The notes under the pieces are model-generated. The model saw only the letters and a list, made by a program, of their open reading frames with translations, did not search any database and was not told the origin of the DNA. Of a stretch of 64,000 nt of DNA, positions 33,065 through 44,559 are shown piece after piece. This DNA is from Neurospora tetraspora (taxonomy: Eukaryota > Ascomycota > Sordariomycetes > Sordariales > Sordariaceae), in NCBI RefSeq assembly GCF_033439725.1, contig NW_026944383.1, positions 5,332,001 through 5,396,000 on the forward strand, in the 5' to 3' direction. Within the stretch, counting starts at the first letter, position 1. Each line of letters starts with the position of its first letter. Made by a program: the position numbers and the translations under genes.

Positions 33065-36000
33065 TTATGACTTCGATCCTCCTCGTCCAAAGCCACCAAA
33101 CCGGAAAAAGAAACTTCCAAACCTGCCGATGGTACTGGGTTCTCCGGACATCACCATAGCGTCTTGACTTTCGTCCTCCCTCTCACCACCAGTACTTCCC
33201 ATCTCTACGTCCGAATCACTCGAGTCCTCATCATCCCAATTTACGCCGAGTATGCTGCCGTCGAATAACAAGTTCCTTGCCTTATACCGTTCAAACTCGA
33301 GCCGGCGTTCCTCTAGCTCACGTGGAGACAACGGGACTTCTGGCTCTTCCTTCAAGTGTTCCCAACCAACTATGAGCGCACTAGGCCCCCTTTGTGGTAT
33401 CGATGATGTAAGCTCTTGTTCAGGTTGCCCTGACCCAGGTCCTTGCCTAGCCTGCGCAGCCTCTCCGGCCCCCTCCTCTTCCTCCTCAGGTTCCTCCTGT
33501 ATTGCCTCTGGAACCCCAGCCTGTTCCGCTGCCGGTCTACGTCGCAGCTTCAATCCAGCAAACAAACCGCTCCCTGCCCTTCCGGCTTTGCCTCCTTCGG
33601 CCAGGTCCCGCGGCGTCCAGGCTTGTTGCAAGCGGCTTGGGCCCCTCAAGAGAATATTCTTCCGCCGCGCCCCGATGTCGTATTGAGCACCGACTTTGCG
33701 GTTGACGGGGTTTAGTCTGCGTACGAGTGGTGTTGGCGGTCCTGGTGGTCTTTGGGGTAGTAGTGCCGATCCGCCTGGTCGGTTATTGGGCAAGATGAAT
33801 GCTGTTGGGAGTTTGAGTTGGGGCTGTTGTGGCGGTGGTTGTTGAGGCTGTTGGGGGACTGGCTGCTGGGCCTGCTGGACAAGTGGTACCTGAGGCTGTT
33901 GTGGTCCTTGAGCCTGCTGTGGCAACCAATTCTGTTGAGGCGGCCGATTCTCCTGTAGCGGCTGATTCTGCTGAGGCGGCCGATACATCCCGCCCGGCTT
34001 TCTCTGCCTCTGAGCTGCCGCTCCGCGACCAATCGGCTTTCCTCGGAACGTTCCCAATTCCCGAGGCAGGAAGGGCACCACGGCATCTGCAGCGATCGGA
34101 GGGGGAGTCTGGTAGTTCACTTGCTTACGAGGAGGATTCGGTTGTAGGGGCGTACCCTGAATGGCGCCGGATTTTGTATGGGGAAGGAGACGAACGCCTG
34201 GCCCGAGTGCTGTGAGCCGTTTGTTGGTGGGAGGTGATGGCGCTCCCTCTCGTGCCGCTCGTGCCGCTCGTGCTCTCGATGTCGCTTGTGCTATTGCGGT
34301 TGCGGCTGCGGCTGCGGCTGCGGTCGAGCTGGTTACCGCGGTGGAGTCGGAGGGCACGACGAAGGTGCGGACTCGTCCGGCTACCGCGTTGGTCCCGGCC
34401 TTGGGCGGTGGTAGCCGCGGGATTACAGGTGCCGGTGCGGGCTCCGCTGCGGTTGCCTCTAATGCTGCTTGAATGCGTTCCTTTGGACTTGGTCGCTTTG
34501 GTGGTGCTCCCGCTGCTGGGGTTTGAGCTACTGGCGCTGCGGGTCGTACGGTTGCTTCTTGGGCAGGGTCTTGGGAATCGGGAACAACTTTTTCTTGTGG
34601 AACTGGGTTGGCTTCAACGGCTTTAACGGCTGCCTTTATTTGTTCCGCTTTCACCCCACTGGACTTTCTGCGTGGACGCCCAAAAGGACCTTTTTTGGGG
34701 GTCTCTTCGGCCTGTTGAGGAGCAGGATTCGGAGGGTTCGGTGCGGCCTGTTGAGGATCAAGGTTCGGAGTCTTCTCTGCGGCCTTTGGTGGTCTCGGAA
34801 ACGCTGGTTTCTTCTTAACTTTGACGGGCTTGCTGGACTGGAGGAGCTTGGGCCACTTTCCGGGGACCTTGAAAGTGAAGTCGAAGGTGTTCATGGCCTG
34901 TTTACTGGGCGATACACCAGCCAACTCGGGTATCTTGCCCCAAGGAGGTCTTGTGTTCTTTGCCGGAATCTCCTCTCTGTCTCCCCCTGGCTGCTCAAAG
35001 ACGCCTGGCCTTGTTGGACCCGGGATTCCTGGTGATTCGAAGAATGTTGCAGCCCACTGACGGGCCTCATCTTCCGCCAAACCTTCCCATTCAGACGTCG
35101 TCTTCTCGTGGATCCAATCCCACAGCTCTTTTGCCTCAGGCCGCATGGCTGGACTGTCGGCCATGCACAAGACAATGGCGGCACGGAGGTCCTCGTCAAT
35201 GTGATCGTACCTCCTATGATTGACGAGACCACCCCAGGACCAGAATCTACCTTCCTTTCCAACTCGACCCCGACGGCGGCCTGGAGGTCTTGAGTCACTG
35301 ATCCAGTACGGAAACGGCATTCTAGAGGGCTTGTGGAGCGTTACGAGACACCACATAACCTGACCGATCCAGTACAGGTTCGTTTTCCAACTGTAATTAC
35401 CGGCGATGGTAGGAGTGAAGTTGGTGGCTGACGATGGCGTGTACTTGATGTGGTCCCATTCGGGGTGAAATTGCTCCTGGTCAGCGAAGAATTTTGTGTT
35501 AGTTACATATGAACTATCGATGCTAACGTCAAGCTACCAACAGATGTCGCCGTAACGGGATACCGGAAGAGCATACTGGGAGAAGAAGATACTTACCGGT
35601 GAGAGCCAGCCCGCCGATGGCTTGCCGCAGAATCTTGACCCCCACATCTTGAAGCTAAGGAAGAGGAAAAAGTCAGCCAACTGTGTCTGAGCTCAAAGCC
35701 GTGAGTTTGGATATCGAGAGGAATTATTCTAGGTATCGATGCTGAACTTACAAATCATTTTTCTCAGTGGCCATGTTCGTACCCAGACCAAGATCAGCTA
35801 TCTACAACCCAGGCAAAAGTCATTGTCAGCAACTGCTCGGAGCCTTTCATCGCCATCATGCGGTCGAGCTCTGGTATGTTACTCACCTTGATATTTGGCG
35901 TTATCGAATGCGAATCTCGAGTGGGCACGTTGAAATCTCCGACAAGGACTACACATTCACACATCAGCATGCCGTTTGGAATCTACAAGGTCCCGGGAAA

Positions 36001-37346
36001 AGAGCCACTCACTATTCGCTAGATCTAAGTCAAAGTGTATAAAGGCATCCCTATCAAAGTTGATCAAATCCTCTCTATCTGGCAGTCGCTCTTCCATAAT
36101 GGGGCCCGTCCTTCCTCCAGTTTCCCTATACTCATGATAGTGCCGAGGGGGGTGAGCCATAGCGAGAACGCCCTTGAACACTGTTTGAGATAATGGTTAG
36201 TACGATACTTTCTTTTCCGTTGTCTTCTTCCGCATACGAGTCAACTGGGGGGTGAGACTTACAGCACTCAAAGATCAACCAAAGCACTTTAGAATGAAAC
36301 TGCTCTCCCGAGTGGGCCATCTTCCTTACCCACAAGTCGAAGTCACCACGCCACATCGGCTCAATGACGAGCAAGTCTGGATGTGTGTTGATGTCGTGGT
36401 TTCCGTCGGTGCGTCGTTTATTTGCCCCTTTAAGGTTTAGGGCCTCTCTCGCTCGGTCGAAGATAGCCCTTGCAAGAGGACCGCGAAGTGCTCGTCTGGG
36501 CGACTCTCCTGAAGCTGGCGCCGCAGCTACCGGCCTTTCACCGCCCGGGGCTTTCTCCTCTTCACCTGTCGTCAGACGTGTCCTCTTGGCGACCTGAAAG
36601 GACGCATCCGCAGCATCGCCAGCGTACTTCCTCTTTATTGCCGGTGCCGCTGGTGGTGCAATCCTGTTTATACCCGGTCCTTCTTTGTTGTCCTGCCTGT
36701 CCTCCACCACGACACACTGAACCACGTGCGCGGCCCTGGCCACCCGAATATGATTTTGCTTCTCCTGCCTAAAATGTTCTCTACCCTTCTCGAGCAAGTT
36801 CATCTTGACCACCACGTTCTGCGACTGCCCTTCCCTCGGCTGTCTCAACTCAGCCAGCAACACCGCGCCCATACCACCCCAACCAAGCACCTTCTTAATC
36901 CGAAAATCCGAGTTGGACTCCAAAAACTGCCTCGTCCTCGCAATCGCCTCCTGGACATGCTGAGGCTGCTGCACTTTAAACCTGTCGCCCACCTGCGGCC
37001 CCGGTGCAGCAGCCTGGTTAGGGTTCTGGCCAGGATTGGCCGGCATGCCCCGGCGCGAAAAGGGAATGATCTCGTACATCTGGTTGGCGCCGTAGAACGG
37101 GTTGGTGAAGTGGTTTTTCCAGAGGGGGCCGGGAATGGGGGGTCGCCATTTCCTGCGCAGCGCTCGGTACTCTGGAGTTTCTCTTATGTGCAGCTCGCCG
37201 CGCCGGTAGAGCACGCACGGGTAGCCGTTGTCTTGTTGGTAGCGAAGCATTTCGCGCTGGACGGCGCGCTCGCCGTAGAGGTCGGCTGTGGGAGGTTCCA
37301 CCGGGCCCTGCCCTTTCCCTTGTCTTTGGGCTTGTTGGTGCGCCAT
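33065..37346 (-). CDS. Atypical protein kinase with long proline/glutamine-rich tail
   Basis: Six exons on the minus strand (37346-36263, 36180-36013, 35948-35887, 35801-35752, 35654-35597, 35476-33065), all with GT/AG borders and consistent phases, give 1277 aa. Kinase landmarks: glycine loop GWGGMGAVLLAEL, lysine VVVKMNLL, helix-C Glu in HFRQEKQN, hinge VIEPMWRGDFDLWVRKM. The catalytic loop is HFDLDLANILV (Asp and Asn kept, HRD changed to HFD, the usual Lys replaced by Asp). The metal-binding motif is IADLGLG (DLG for DFG), followed by SPEQF instead of APE. A long insert (RIAPPAAPAIKRKYAGDAAD and beyond) splits the N-lobe from the hinge. The roughly 600-residue C-terminal tail is Pro/Gln/Arg-rich and ends acidic. 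Such kinases are expanded in filamentous ascomycetes. Activity is uncertain because of the altered catalytic loop; substrate unknown. Confidence 0.88.
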
Positions 37347-37486
37347 GTTGACTGGAGGTTGGGAGAATGTGGTTGTGTTGTTGATGAGTGAGTGAGAGCG
37401 GTTTGGTGATATTTAGGTGATGGCGGAATGATGGCAGGCCGTCACGCGTTGAGAAAGTGCCAAAGAATGAGGTTGAGTTTGATGAT

Positions 37487-37936
37487 GACGAGGGGGAGGA
37501 AGAGGTCGAAGTGTTGATCTGATGACGGTTGGACTGACCGCGACTCGATAGAACGAGTTATACGACGCAGGCTGCTGGCTGGCTGCTGGTATTGCCGAGA
37601 GGCTCTGGCAATGGTCCCCTGACCGCGCTATCGAACCCACTCGTTGTAGTGGGCAGTTGACCGATGTCGCAGAGTTGACATACGGTTAGGTATAGGAGGG
37701 GATCAACCGCAAGTCGTTGGGGTATGGACGTTAATCTGGAAATGAAGGTGGTTGTTGAGGAAGAGGAGGAGAAGGTTGAAGTGCTGTCCTGATGACGGTT
37801 GGACTGGCCCGCGATAGAACGAGTTCTACGACGCAGGCTGCTGGTATTGTTGACACGATTCTGACAATGGTCCCTGACCGCGCTTATCGAACCACTCCGT
37901 TGTAGTGGGAGTTAGCCGATGTCGCAGAGTTGACGA
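37487..37936. repeat. Direct duplication (about 185 bp) between two genes
   Basis: Two related copies, 37487-37681 and 37752-37935, about 254 bp apart. Shared blocks include GATGACGGTTGGACTG, ACGACGCAGGCTGCTGG and GATGTCGCAGAGTTGAC. They differ by scattered substitutions and small indels, so this is an old duplication. It lies upstream of the kinase gene and downstream of the stop of the 37947-38537 frame. Confidence 0.85.
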
Positions 37937-37946
37937 CAAGATGATT

Positions 37947-38537
37947 TTAGTTGCCGGCGTTGTCGACGTTGGAAGGGGAGGAGCCGGCGGCGGTGGTGGT
38001 GTTGTCGCCGCCAGGAGCGGCCTTGTCGCCCTCGTCCTCTGCCTTTGCCTCTGCCTCGTCGTCGGTGATCCAGCCCGACTCGGTCTCCTCGATTACGACT
38101 TCCTTGCGTTCTGTGTGAGAACCTGCTATATGGTCGCTGTCGACGGTGATTTTGGGGCCCCTGTAGATGCCGTCCTTTCTCTTGGTGATATTCCTGATGG
38201 TAATGACCTTGACGATGGTGATCTCCGTGGTGACGCGGATTTTTTTCTCTTTTATGAAGATCTCGTTCTTCCCAGCATGTGGGTTGGGAGTGGGGTACTT
38301 GTCCTCCACGTCGGTACTGCTGTCAGAGCCGAAGTTCGCCTCGGACTCGACGTACTGGGGCTGGGGCAGATGCTGGTGCTGGGGCTGGAGATCTTCCTGA
38401 TCTTCTTGGGGGTGGTGGTAATCGAGGAGAAGTTGGTCCTCGACCTCGGGGGTAGTGGTGGACTGGCCATTATGGCTGTCCGCAGCCGGGCTCTGCGCCT
38501 CGGCAGTGGGGCTCTGGTGCTCCCGGTTCTGGTTCAT
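37947..38537 (-). CDS. Small acidic hypothetical protein
   Basis: Single-exon frame of 196 aa. The N-terminal half is Gln/His/Pro-rich (PQPQYVESEANFGSDSSTD). The central part EIFIKEKKIRVTTEITIVKV is an alternating beta-type charged stretch, repeated loosely as RGPKITVDSD. The C-terminus is acidic, then Gly/Ser/Asn-rich. There is no signal peptide or membrane helix. I recognise no family. The coherent composition and codon use, rather than homology, support it as a gene. It reads toward the duplicated sequence at 37.5-37.9 kb and is divergent from nothing recognisable on its right. Confidence 0.55.
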   Translation of the reverse strand: MNQNREHQSPTAEAQSPAADSHNGQSTTTPEVEDQLLLDYHHPQEDQEDLQPQHQHLPQPQYVESEANFGSDSSTDVEDKYPTPNPHAGKNEIFIKEKKIRVTTEITIVKVITIRNITKRKDGIYRGPKITVDSDHIAGSHTERKEVVIEETESGWITDDEAEAKAEDEGDKAAPGGDNTTTAAGSSPSNVDNAGN

Positions 38538-39307
38538 CTTGGCTAATGAAGCTGATTAGCTGGTTTTGGTCGTTGAGAACAATGGAATGTTGTCTTTGAG
38601 ACAAAGAAAACTTACAACTTGGTGTGAGTAGTGGTGTTGTTCAAAGAAGTGGTGATGATGTTTCCGGGAGGGAGGGGCACTGGGAGAACAAAGAACGGCA
38701 GTGTGAGAAGGGTTTTGAAATACCGGGAGAGTTGGTACACAAAGACAACGCACAACAATGGGCTGCTACTCATTCTGCTTTGAGTGAATAGTGAGCTACG
38801 CGTCATTGCTTGTTTGCTATCTGAATTAGGCAACGCACATTGCGAACTTGTTGCTCGGCCAGCTGGGGCTCCTTCCATTACCTCTATCACAATAGGATTT
38901 TTCAAGACCCCTAGTCAAATGATTGGCTTCTATTGAGTCCAGTGACTCTGAAATGTTCAGATGAAATTTCGAAGTCAAGGTATGTACATGAAGTCAAACG
39001 CAAGACATACAAAAACGGCTAGCCTCGCAGAAAGATTATTCCACCTGCGTCCACTCGAAGGTCTTCTGATATCAACCCGTCTGATCTCATCAAGCAAGAA
39101 CCCGAGATGAGTCAGGGGTGCTCTATTCAAGGCTGGAGTTCTGGAAGCGCGTGGAAGTGTTAGCTTCCCGTGACCTTTCCGCTTGAGCTCATACAATGGA
39201 ATAGAGCTCATCAATTGTGGGCGGTAGCTGGAGTGGAAAGCGCGAGTCGGAAAAGAGTGTCTCCGATTTGCTCAGGCAGGCTGTTGAGGAACCTACCAGC
39301 CGGCAGG
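38538..39307. other. Intergenic, nothing recognised
   Basis: Holds the 5' region of the acidic hypothetical gene. Short frames only. Confidence 0.5.
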
Positions 39308-39800
39308 CTAGCAAGTGAGTGCGCAAGGAGAGAGCGAATTCGCCCAAGGATCATTGGGGTCAAGTTCCTTCCAGAGGGTAATTGTCTTAGCGGAAGCGTT
39401 ATGAAGCGCCTTCTGGCGCATAGGGTTCATCATCCCAACGTGAATCCTCTTTCGAGGGACCCTAATGTCATTGATCATGTTTATGACCGTGTAAGCATCC
39501 GATATGATGCTGATTCTGACCCCGGCTGGGACTGTAGCTGTTGAGGTACTGACAGGCCACTTCAAAGGCTTGGGCAATGTCTATTCCTTCCTCGATGGTG
39601 GTGTCTTCCATTTCAGGCATGAACCAGCCCATCTCAATGTGTTTACCGTAATGCGGGGTTCCCGGAAAGAAGTTGTCGAAGACGATCGAGTATCCTCCAG
39701 GAGCAGGACCAAAAATTGATGAGCTCCGGATAGTTGACCTTCCCACTCTGCAGCACGCATGGCGGGCGCGGGGACTGGAGCGGAGGGAAATTTCTGCCGG
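39308..39800 (-). pseudogene. RNase H-like domain fragment, frameshifted
   Basis: Two overlapping minus-strand frames together look like one RNase H-type fold. The upstream frame has GGYSIVFDNFFPGTPHYG..., EMGWFMPEMEDTTIEEGIDI and AQAFEVACQYL. The downstream frame has VPAGVRISIISDAYTVINMI and onward to VPRKRIHVGM. The order Asp (VFDN), Glu (EEGID) and Asp (ISDAY) matches the first three acidic positions of RNase H. The reading changes frame near 39540 with no usable intron, so I call it a pseudogene. The N-terminus is not resolved. Such domains occur in retroelements and as stand-alone fungal genes; which one this was cannot be told. Confidence 0.45.
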
Positions 39801-41088
39801 CCAGAAATGCATGGAAGAGCATCAGAGACTGTCCAAACTTCGAGGTTTCCCCGGCGTCTTATACGATTCATTCATTACCGGCAAACCCCGGGATATCGTC
39901 AAACAAATGGGCAGAGTCCAGAAAAATGCGTGCGAAAGCACTTAGGCACCCGCCACTAAACAGTATCGCTATTACCGTATGAACGACTTCCTCGGCATAG
40001 AATGGAACAGGAGTACAAGCGACCTTCACCATCCCCAGGAGAAACCTCAAGCGCCCATAGCTGGCCGGAACCCTTGGTACGGCTTCTGATTCCGACCGGA
40101 ATTTTGCAGTTGTAATAGGATCCAGACTCGAGTCTTTACACCATAGTCAAGCATATCTACATATGTTTTAAAATTCCTTCATTCCAGGTTCTCACTTATA
40201 TCGAACACCCATAGAGGAACACAGCGAGGCATGGAGGAACACACGGCACACTTTCGATTTACGTCATTTTTACAATTATTCTCATTGAGGGCAGACATTC
40301 TTTACACTTACGATATTTCATTGTTATATCTTCCGGGCCAGGCACCTCTCACGCTACACGACACGAGCATAGAAGACTGAGATGGGCCGGGGTTCAAGAA
40401 GCTGCTGGGATGAGCACATAAGGTTTTCGCAGTCGGCTCGGCGATGGTGGTGAAGGTGGTATTGAGGCTGGCGCCAAGGAGAGAAACGCAGATGAGCCCT
40501 TTTGGATCCGAGATCCCGTTGCTCCGATGTCAATTCCCGGGGTGTGGAAAAAGAGTTCACTCGTTTGAGCAACGCTAATGAAGAACACTCTGCGGTGTCT
40601 TTGCTCTACATCTACTTCAGTTTCGGTTACCTCTGCCTTGTCCATTATTGCCCTGTTTGTGCACTACGAATACCCGGATTTAAGGTCTGGAAAGACTGAG
40701 CTTGATATGGGGTGAGGAGCAGTGCTGCCCTTTAGGACCTCACTTGGGTAGGCAGATGTAGTTTCGGCTTGAAGAACTTGAGGTTCTCAGTGGTTTCATT
40801 CGCGGTTTACTTGCTACCTCCAGCTTTTACTTCCATCCGATTTTTCCCAAGGAGAAACCTGCTGTTCTCTGCGAATAAATCAGGATATAAATAGCGTAGT
40901 GTCTTGACTTGAACTTTAAGAGTCCAGGGTGTATTTGAGAGTGTCCTGATTGCCATATCCAGCGTATTTCGACTTAACTGTTCGGTCCACTCGCTTGAGA
41001 AGCACCCTTTTGTTTGTAGTGTTGAGATACCACCAGCATTGTCATTTGCAGAACATCAAGTAGTAGAGTTTGCAAGTTGAGGGCATAT
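39801..41088. other. Intergenic, nothing recognised
   Basis: Only short frames without motifs. It ends at the 8-bp target duplication of the 779-bp element. Confidence 0.5.
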
Positions 41089-41096
41089 GATAACAA

Positions 41097-41875
41097 GGCA
41101 TTTTATCCGGGTGCACCCTCCTTTGGTTAGAGGTGCCCCAACCCTTTATAGGTGCCCCAATCGGCTTAGGGTTTAACGTGTACGTTATTTTTTCAACCCT
41201 TTAATACAATTAAACAGTAATCGTACAACAGCATTTCTGTGTAAGACAGTGCCAAGCCCAGTTAGCCAGTGGGCCCCATATGCACGACCCCCATCTTTAG
41301 ACTTGGTAATTTTGAACTTCTTTAACCTTTACAACCTTCTTTCTACTCCCTCTTTACAACCAAGCCACCTTTAATCACCAGAACAGGCTAGAATCGAGCG
41401 CACGTACGTAAATATTAATCGCATCAACCACCAGAACCGTTTACTAACTTTCCTGAAGCCTCAAAACGCTGCGCGTATTGTGCACAAGACTCTAACTAAG
41501 ATGCCGCCGTGGGATCCAGATGCGCCCATCGACCTCACTCACATCGAGGATATTGACAGCGATGCCGTCAGCGACGACGATAATAACAACGGCAGTGACA
41601 GCGAGTTTATCGACATTGACTACCTCGCCATCGAAGTATATAGATGAATGCTATAGATTCTCCCATGTTGAAAACATTGTGTGCCATACAAATCTCCATA
41701 CAAAACTATGTTACTGGACATCGCTGTGATTTTTTTCATGTACATATAACACCATGGAATTTACCATGTAATTACTATTTTACATCAAAATAATAGGCTA
41801 AGGATTGAAATACTGGGGCACCTATAAAGGTTGGGGCACCTCTAACTTGGATAGGGTGCACCCGGATGAAATACC
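41097..41875. mobile_element. 779-bp TIR element with 8-bp target duplication
   Basis: Ends read GGCATTTTATCCGGGTGCAC (left) and GGTATTTCATCCGGGTGCAC (right, reversed); similarity continues for about 63 bp. Within each end the motif AGGTGCCCCA occurs twice. The perfect 8-bp duplication GATAACAA lies at 41089-41096 and 41876-41883. It carries a short plus-strand frame ending at 41648. The superfamily is not certain: 8-bp duplications occur in hAT and several other groups, and the GG start is unlike typical hAT ends. Confidence 0.9.
41375..41648 (+). pseudogene. Short acidic coding remnant inside the 779-bp element
   Basis: Frame open from about 41375 to the TGA at 41646-41648. A basic first half (RINHQNRLLTFLKPQNAARI) is followed by ATG 41501 and a very acidic tail (PIDLTHIEDIDSDAVSDDDN, then GSDSEFIDIDY). 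It looks like the C-terminus of a transposase or accessory protein kept in an internally deleted copy. No catalytic motif is present. Confidence 0.4.
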
Positions 41876-42014
41876 GATAACAAACGTAACAAAAGGGTTG
41901 AAGGCGGTTCATTTGGGGACATCCGACATTTAGAACTTGGTTAAAGTTATAGACCGTGTGTTACTCTAAGGAACTTCTTCACGATATCTCCTACCTGGGC
42001 AAGGAACACCACCC

Positions 42015-43628
42015 TCATCTCGCTCTCAACATGCCACCCTCCAAGAAGAACGTCGAGGAAGCCCTCGAGCAGATCACCATGGCGGTAAAAACCAAAAGAA
42101 AGTCACTATGTTCGCCACACAAACGAAATGTGCTAGCGTGGTGCGTCTCTGTTGTCGAGTGGTCGTGACTTGGCTGGCCAGCAGGACTGGCTCGGGGCAT
42201 TTCGTATAGATGATCGTTCAAGTGCCGAAGGTGCTTGTAGTCGTCTGGAATCGACCTCAGGGTATCCTGTACGGCTTGCTCAACTTTGCTTAGCGCTGCT
42301 GAAGGATATCCTGGTGACTTGGTTGACCGTCCTCGGACCGTGGCTTGGGGGTCTAGGTGTTCGAGAGACCAGGAAGTGAGCAAGGCGCTCTCAAGTGCCC
42401 ACTGGAAGGTCGAGAAGGTTCTGTCTTCGAAGTGGACGGTTATTTCCTCCTATGGCGAGCTCATCATTGCCGGAAAAGTTGGAGAGCCAACAAAGGTCGA
42501 AGACCCGCTGAGTTGGCGGGAGTCGCTGTCCCTTCCCGAGCTCCTTGGATTAGCGAGACCATAACCCTCAGACTCCACGGTAACACTGAGATAGGCGGGA
42601 AAGGCCACTGAATCCTATTCCCTTCAGCAATGGGGCAGTCTAATTCGAGCCAGATCAGCTCCTGGGCATCTCGGCTTAGTCTAAGGCTCTAGGCGACGCG
42701 CAAAAATGTGGCAAGATCATTTCCGATAAGGCCTATGAATGTTTTTTTGCGACCAGATGCTTGATCGCATGTCATCGGCGCAGATCAGAACAGTAGAAGT
42801 TGCTTCCTCACTTCTGCAGCTTTCCATGAGCCTCTGCATCTTTTCCGCGTGCTCCGGGGATAACGAGACGTACATGCCGCTTCAACCGTTCGAGAAGTGC
42901 CGGATCAGAAGTGACAAACCCAGGTGGTTCACCGGTTGGGTAGATGACCGCACCTCGTCTTGTTCCCTGGCGCGCAGCAGATACACGGTTCGTGGGAGGG
43001 CCCCAGATATAAACTTCATTGCGAAAGCCTTGAAGTCTGCCACTGTCGTTCATTTATCATTCTCGTCTGCAATCCCCTCCACGTTCCATATCGCTCCACG
43101 CAACCTTACAGGTACCTTCAAGTTCTTTCCTGAGATAAGTATTGGCGTAATCTTCCACTCTCTTGTCGCTTGGCTAGACGTCGTCAGGTGGTTAACTGAG
43201 CTGTTTCGTTGCGCGATCCCTCTGTAAGTGAAATTTTCGACCACTTCGTCGATGGTATAGTAACTGCTGGTAGCGCCGATGGCCTTGGAGAGGAAGTTGT
43301 AACTCGGGTATGGTCTTTTATCGGTACAGAAACGAGCGAACGAAGATTCAATGCTTGCGTGGAGGAACTGCCGGAGCTTGTGTACGTCAGTAACAAAGAA
43401 AGTGATTTGTGGGAGGCTGTAACAGAAAACGGGATGCTTACCTGGATTATACCCAGATGAACAGCGAGATGGGTTCCCGTTTTGGTTGCTCATGCGGTCC
43501 AAGGCCTTCGCGTACGCGCCGCGAATTGGCCGACCAGCGGTTTGTAACGGCGAGAGGAAACCTAGGGAAAGAAGTCGCATTTCGGGCTGAGCTACCTTCT
43601 TTTCACTCCGGTCGGTATCTCTCGTCAT
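42015..43628 (-). pseudogene. Unrecognised gene remnant(s) with C-to-T type stops
   Basis: From 43628 to about 42718 one minus-strand frame runs with only two interruptions, both TGA and both where Arg (CGA) would read well. Protein-like stretches are SYYTIDEVVENFTYRGIAQR, TVADFKAFAMKFISGALPRT and MYVSLSPEHAEKMQRLMESC. A second run from about 42600 to 42015 contains FEDRTFSTFQWALESALLTS and LSKVEQAVQDTLRSIPDDYK, with one TAG. They may belong to one gene with introns. I do not recognise the family. Composition is otherwise normal, so this is light mutation, unlike the AT blocks. Confidence 0.4.
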
Positions 43629-44559
43629 GGCATAAACGGTTTCTTTGTAGAAATTGTTGATTCAAATGTCGTGGTGGTTTCTGCGGGAGTTCGGAAAGCG
43701 GGGGAATGGCGAGAAGTCTCGAGGGTTGGAGTTCTGGAAGAAAAAAGACCTCGTTAGCCAAGACGATGACTTGAAATCAATCATTTAGGAGAGGGAGGGA
43801 GGAACGCTTACTTTTGCGTGATTCATTGCCATGTCATTGTCCAAGACAAGTTTGGGCGCGATCAAAGGTTGGTGGATGGGAACTGAAAAAGGGTAAGGCA
43901 GTCGCGACTGCGGTTCCTGCATGCACCAGCAGTTGCAGCTGCACAATGCAATTGCCTGCTTCTGACAAGACTGCATAGAGCCACTCTACCACGGTACATT
44001 CGCGGTTCCATTCAGTACCTCTATCTTAACGAAGTTGAATGCATTATGGTGGTTTGGTTCATTTCACCATCCTATCAACAATGTCCTACGCCTCACAAAC
44101 GACACTTCGCAGCATCCAACGGCTTCCCGTGGGATGCCTTACCAATATCCTCTACCTACCTCAACAATTGAAACGGACAAATCCTTCTCATACAAGCAGC
44201 ACTCAAGGGAGGAAGAGCCTGGAAGGAGCGCTTGTTTTATGGCCACCAGTGCTCAGCGTGTTGTTTTACACAAGCATGGAACACATGTTTTCACGGCGAG
44301 ATCCAGAATCACATCACAACGCTGAAGATACGAGAGGAACAACACATGAATGTTTGGATACCTCTATATTGTTTCTGTTCTATCTGAGCATGAAAGCATG
44401 AAATCTCCCTCTGATGACCATCACCCAAGGCGTGGAGAGCTGAGCCAGGACGAACAATGCAGAGGTTTGAATCTCTCTTCATGCGACACACAGCCAACCT
44501 ATGATGAGAGGAAGACCGGGGCAAGCGCAAAGGGAAACATGATCAAGTCAGCGATCACC

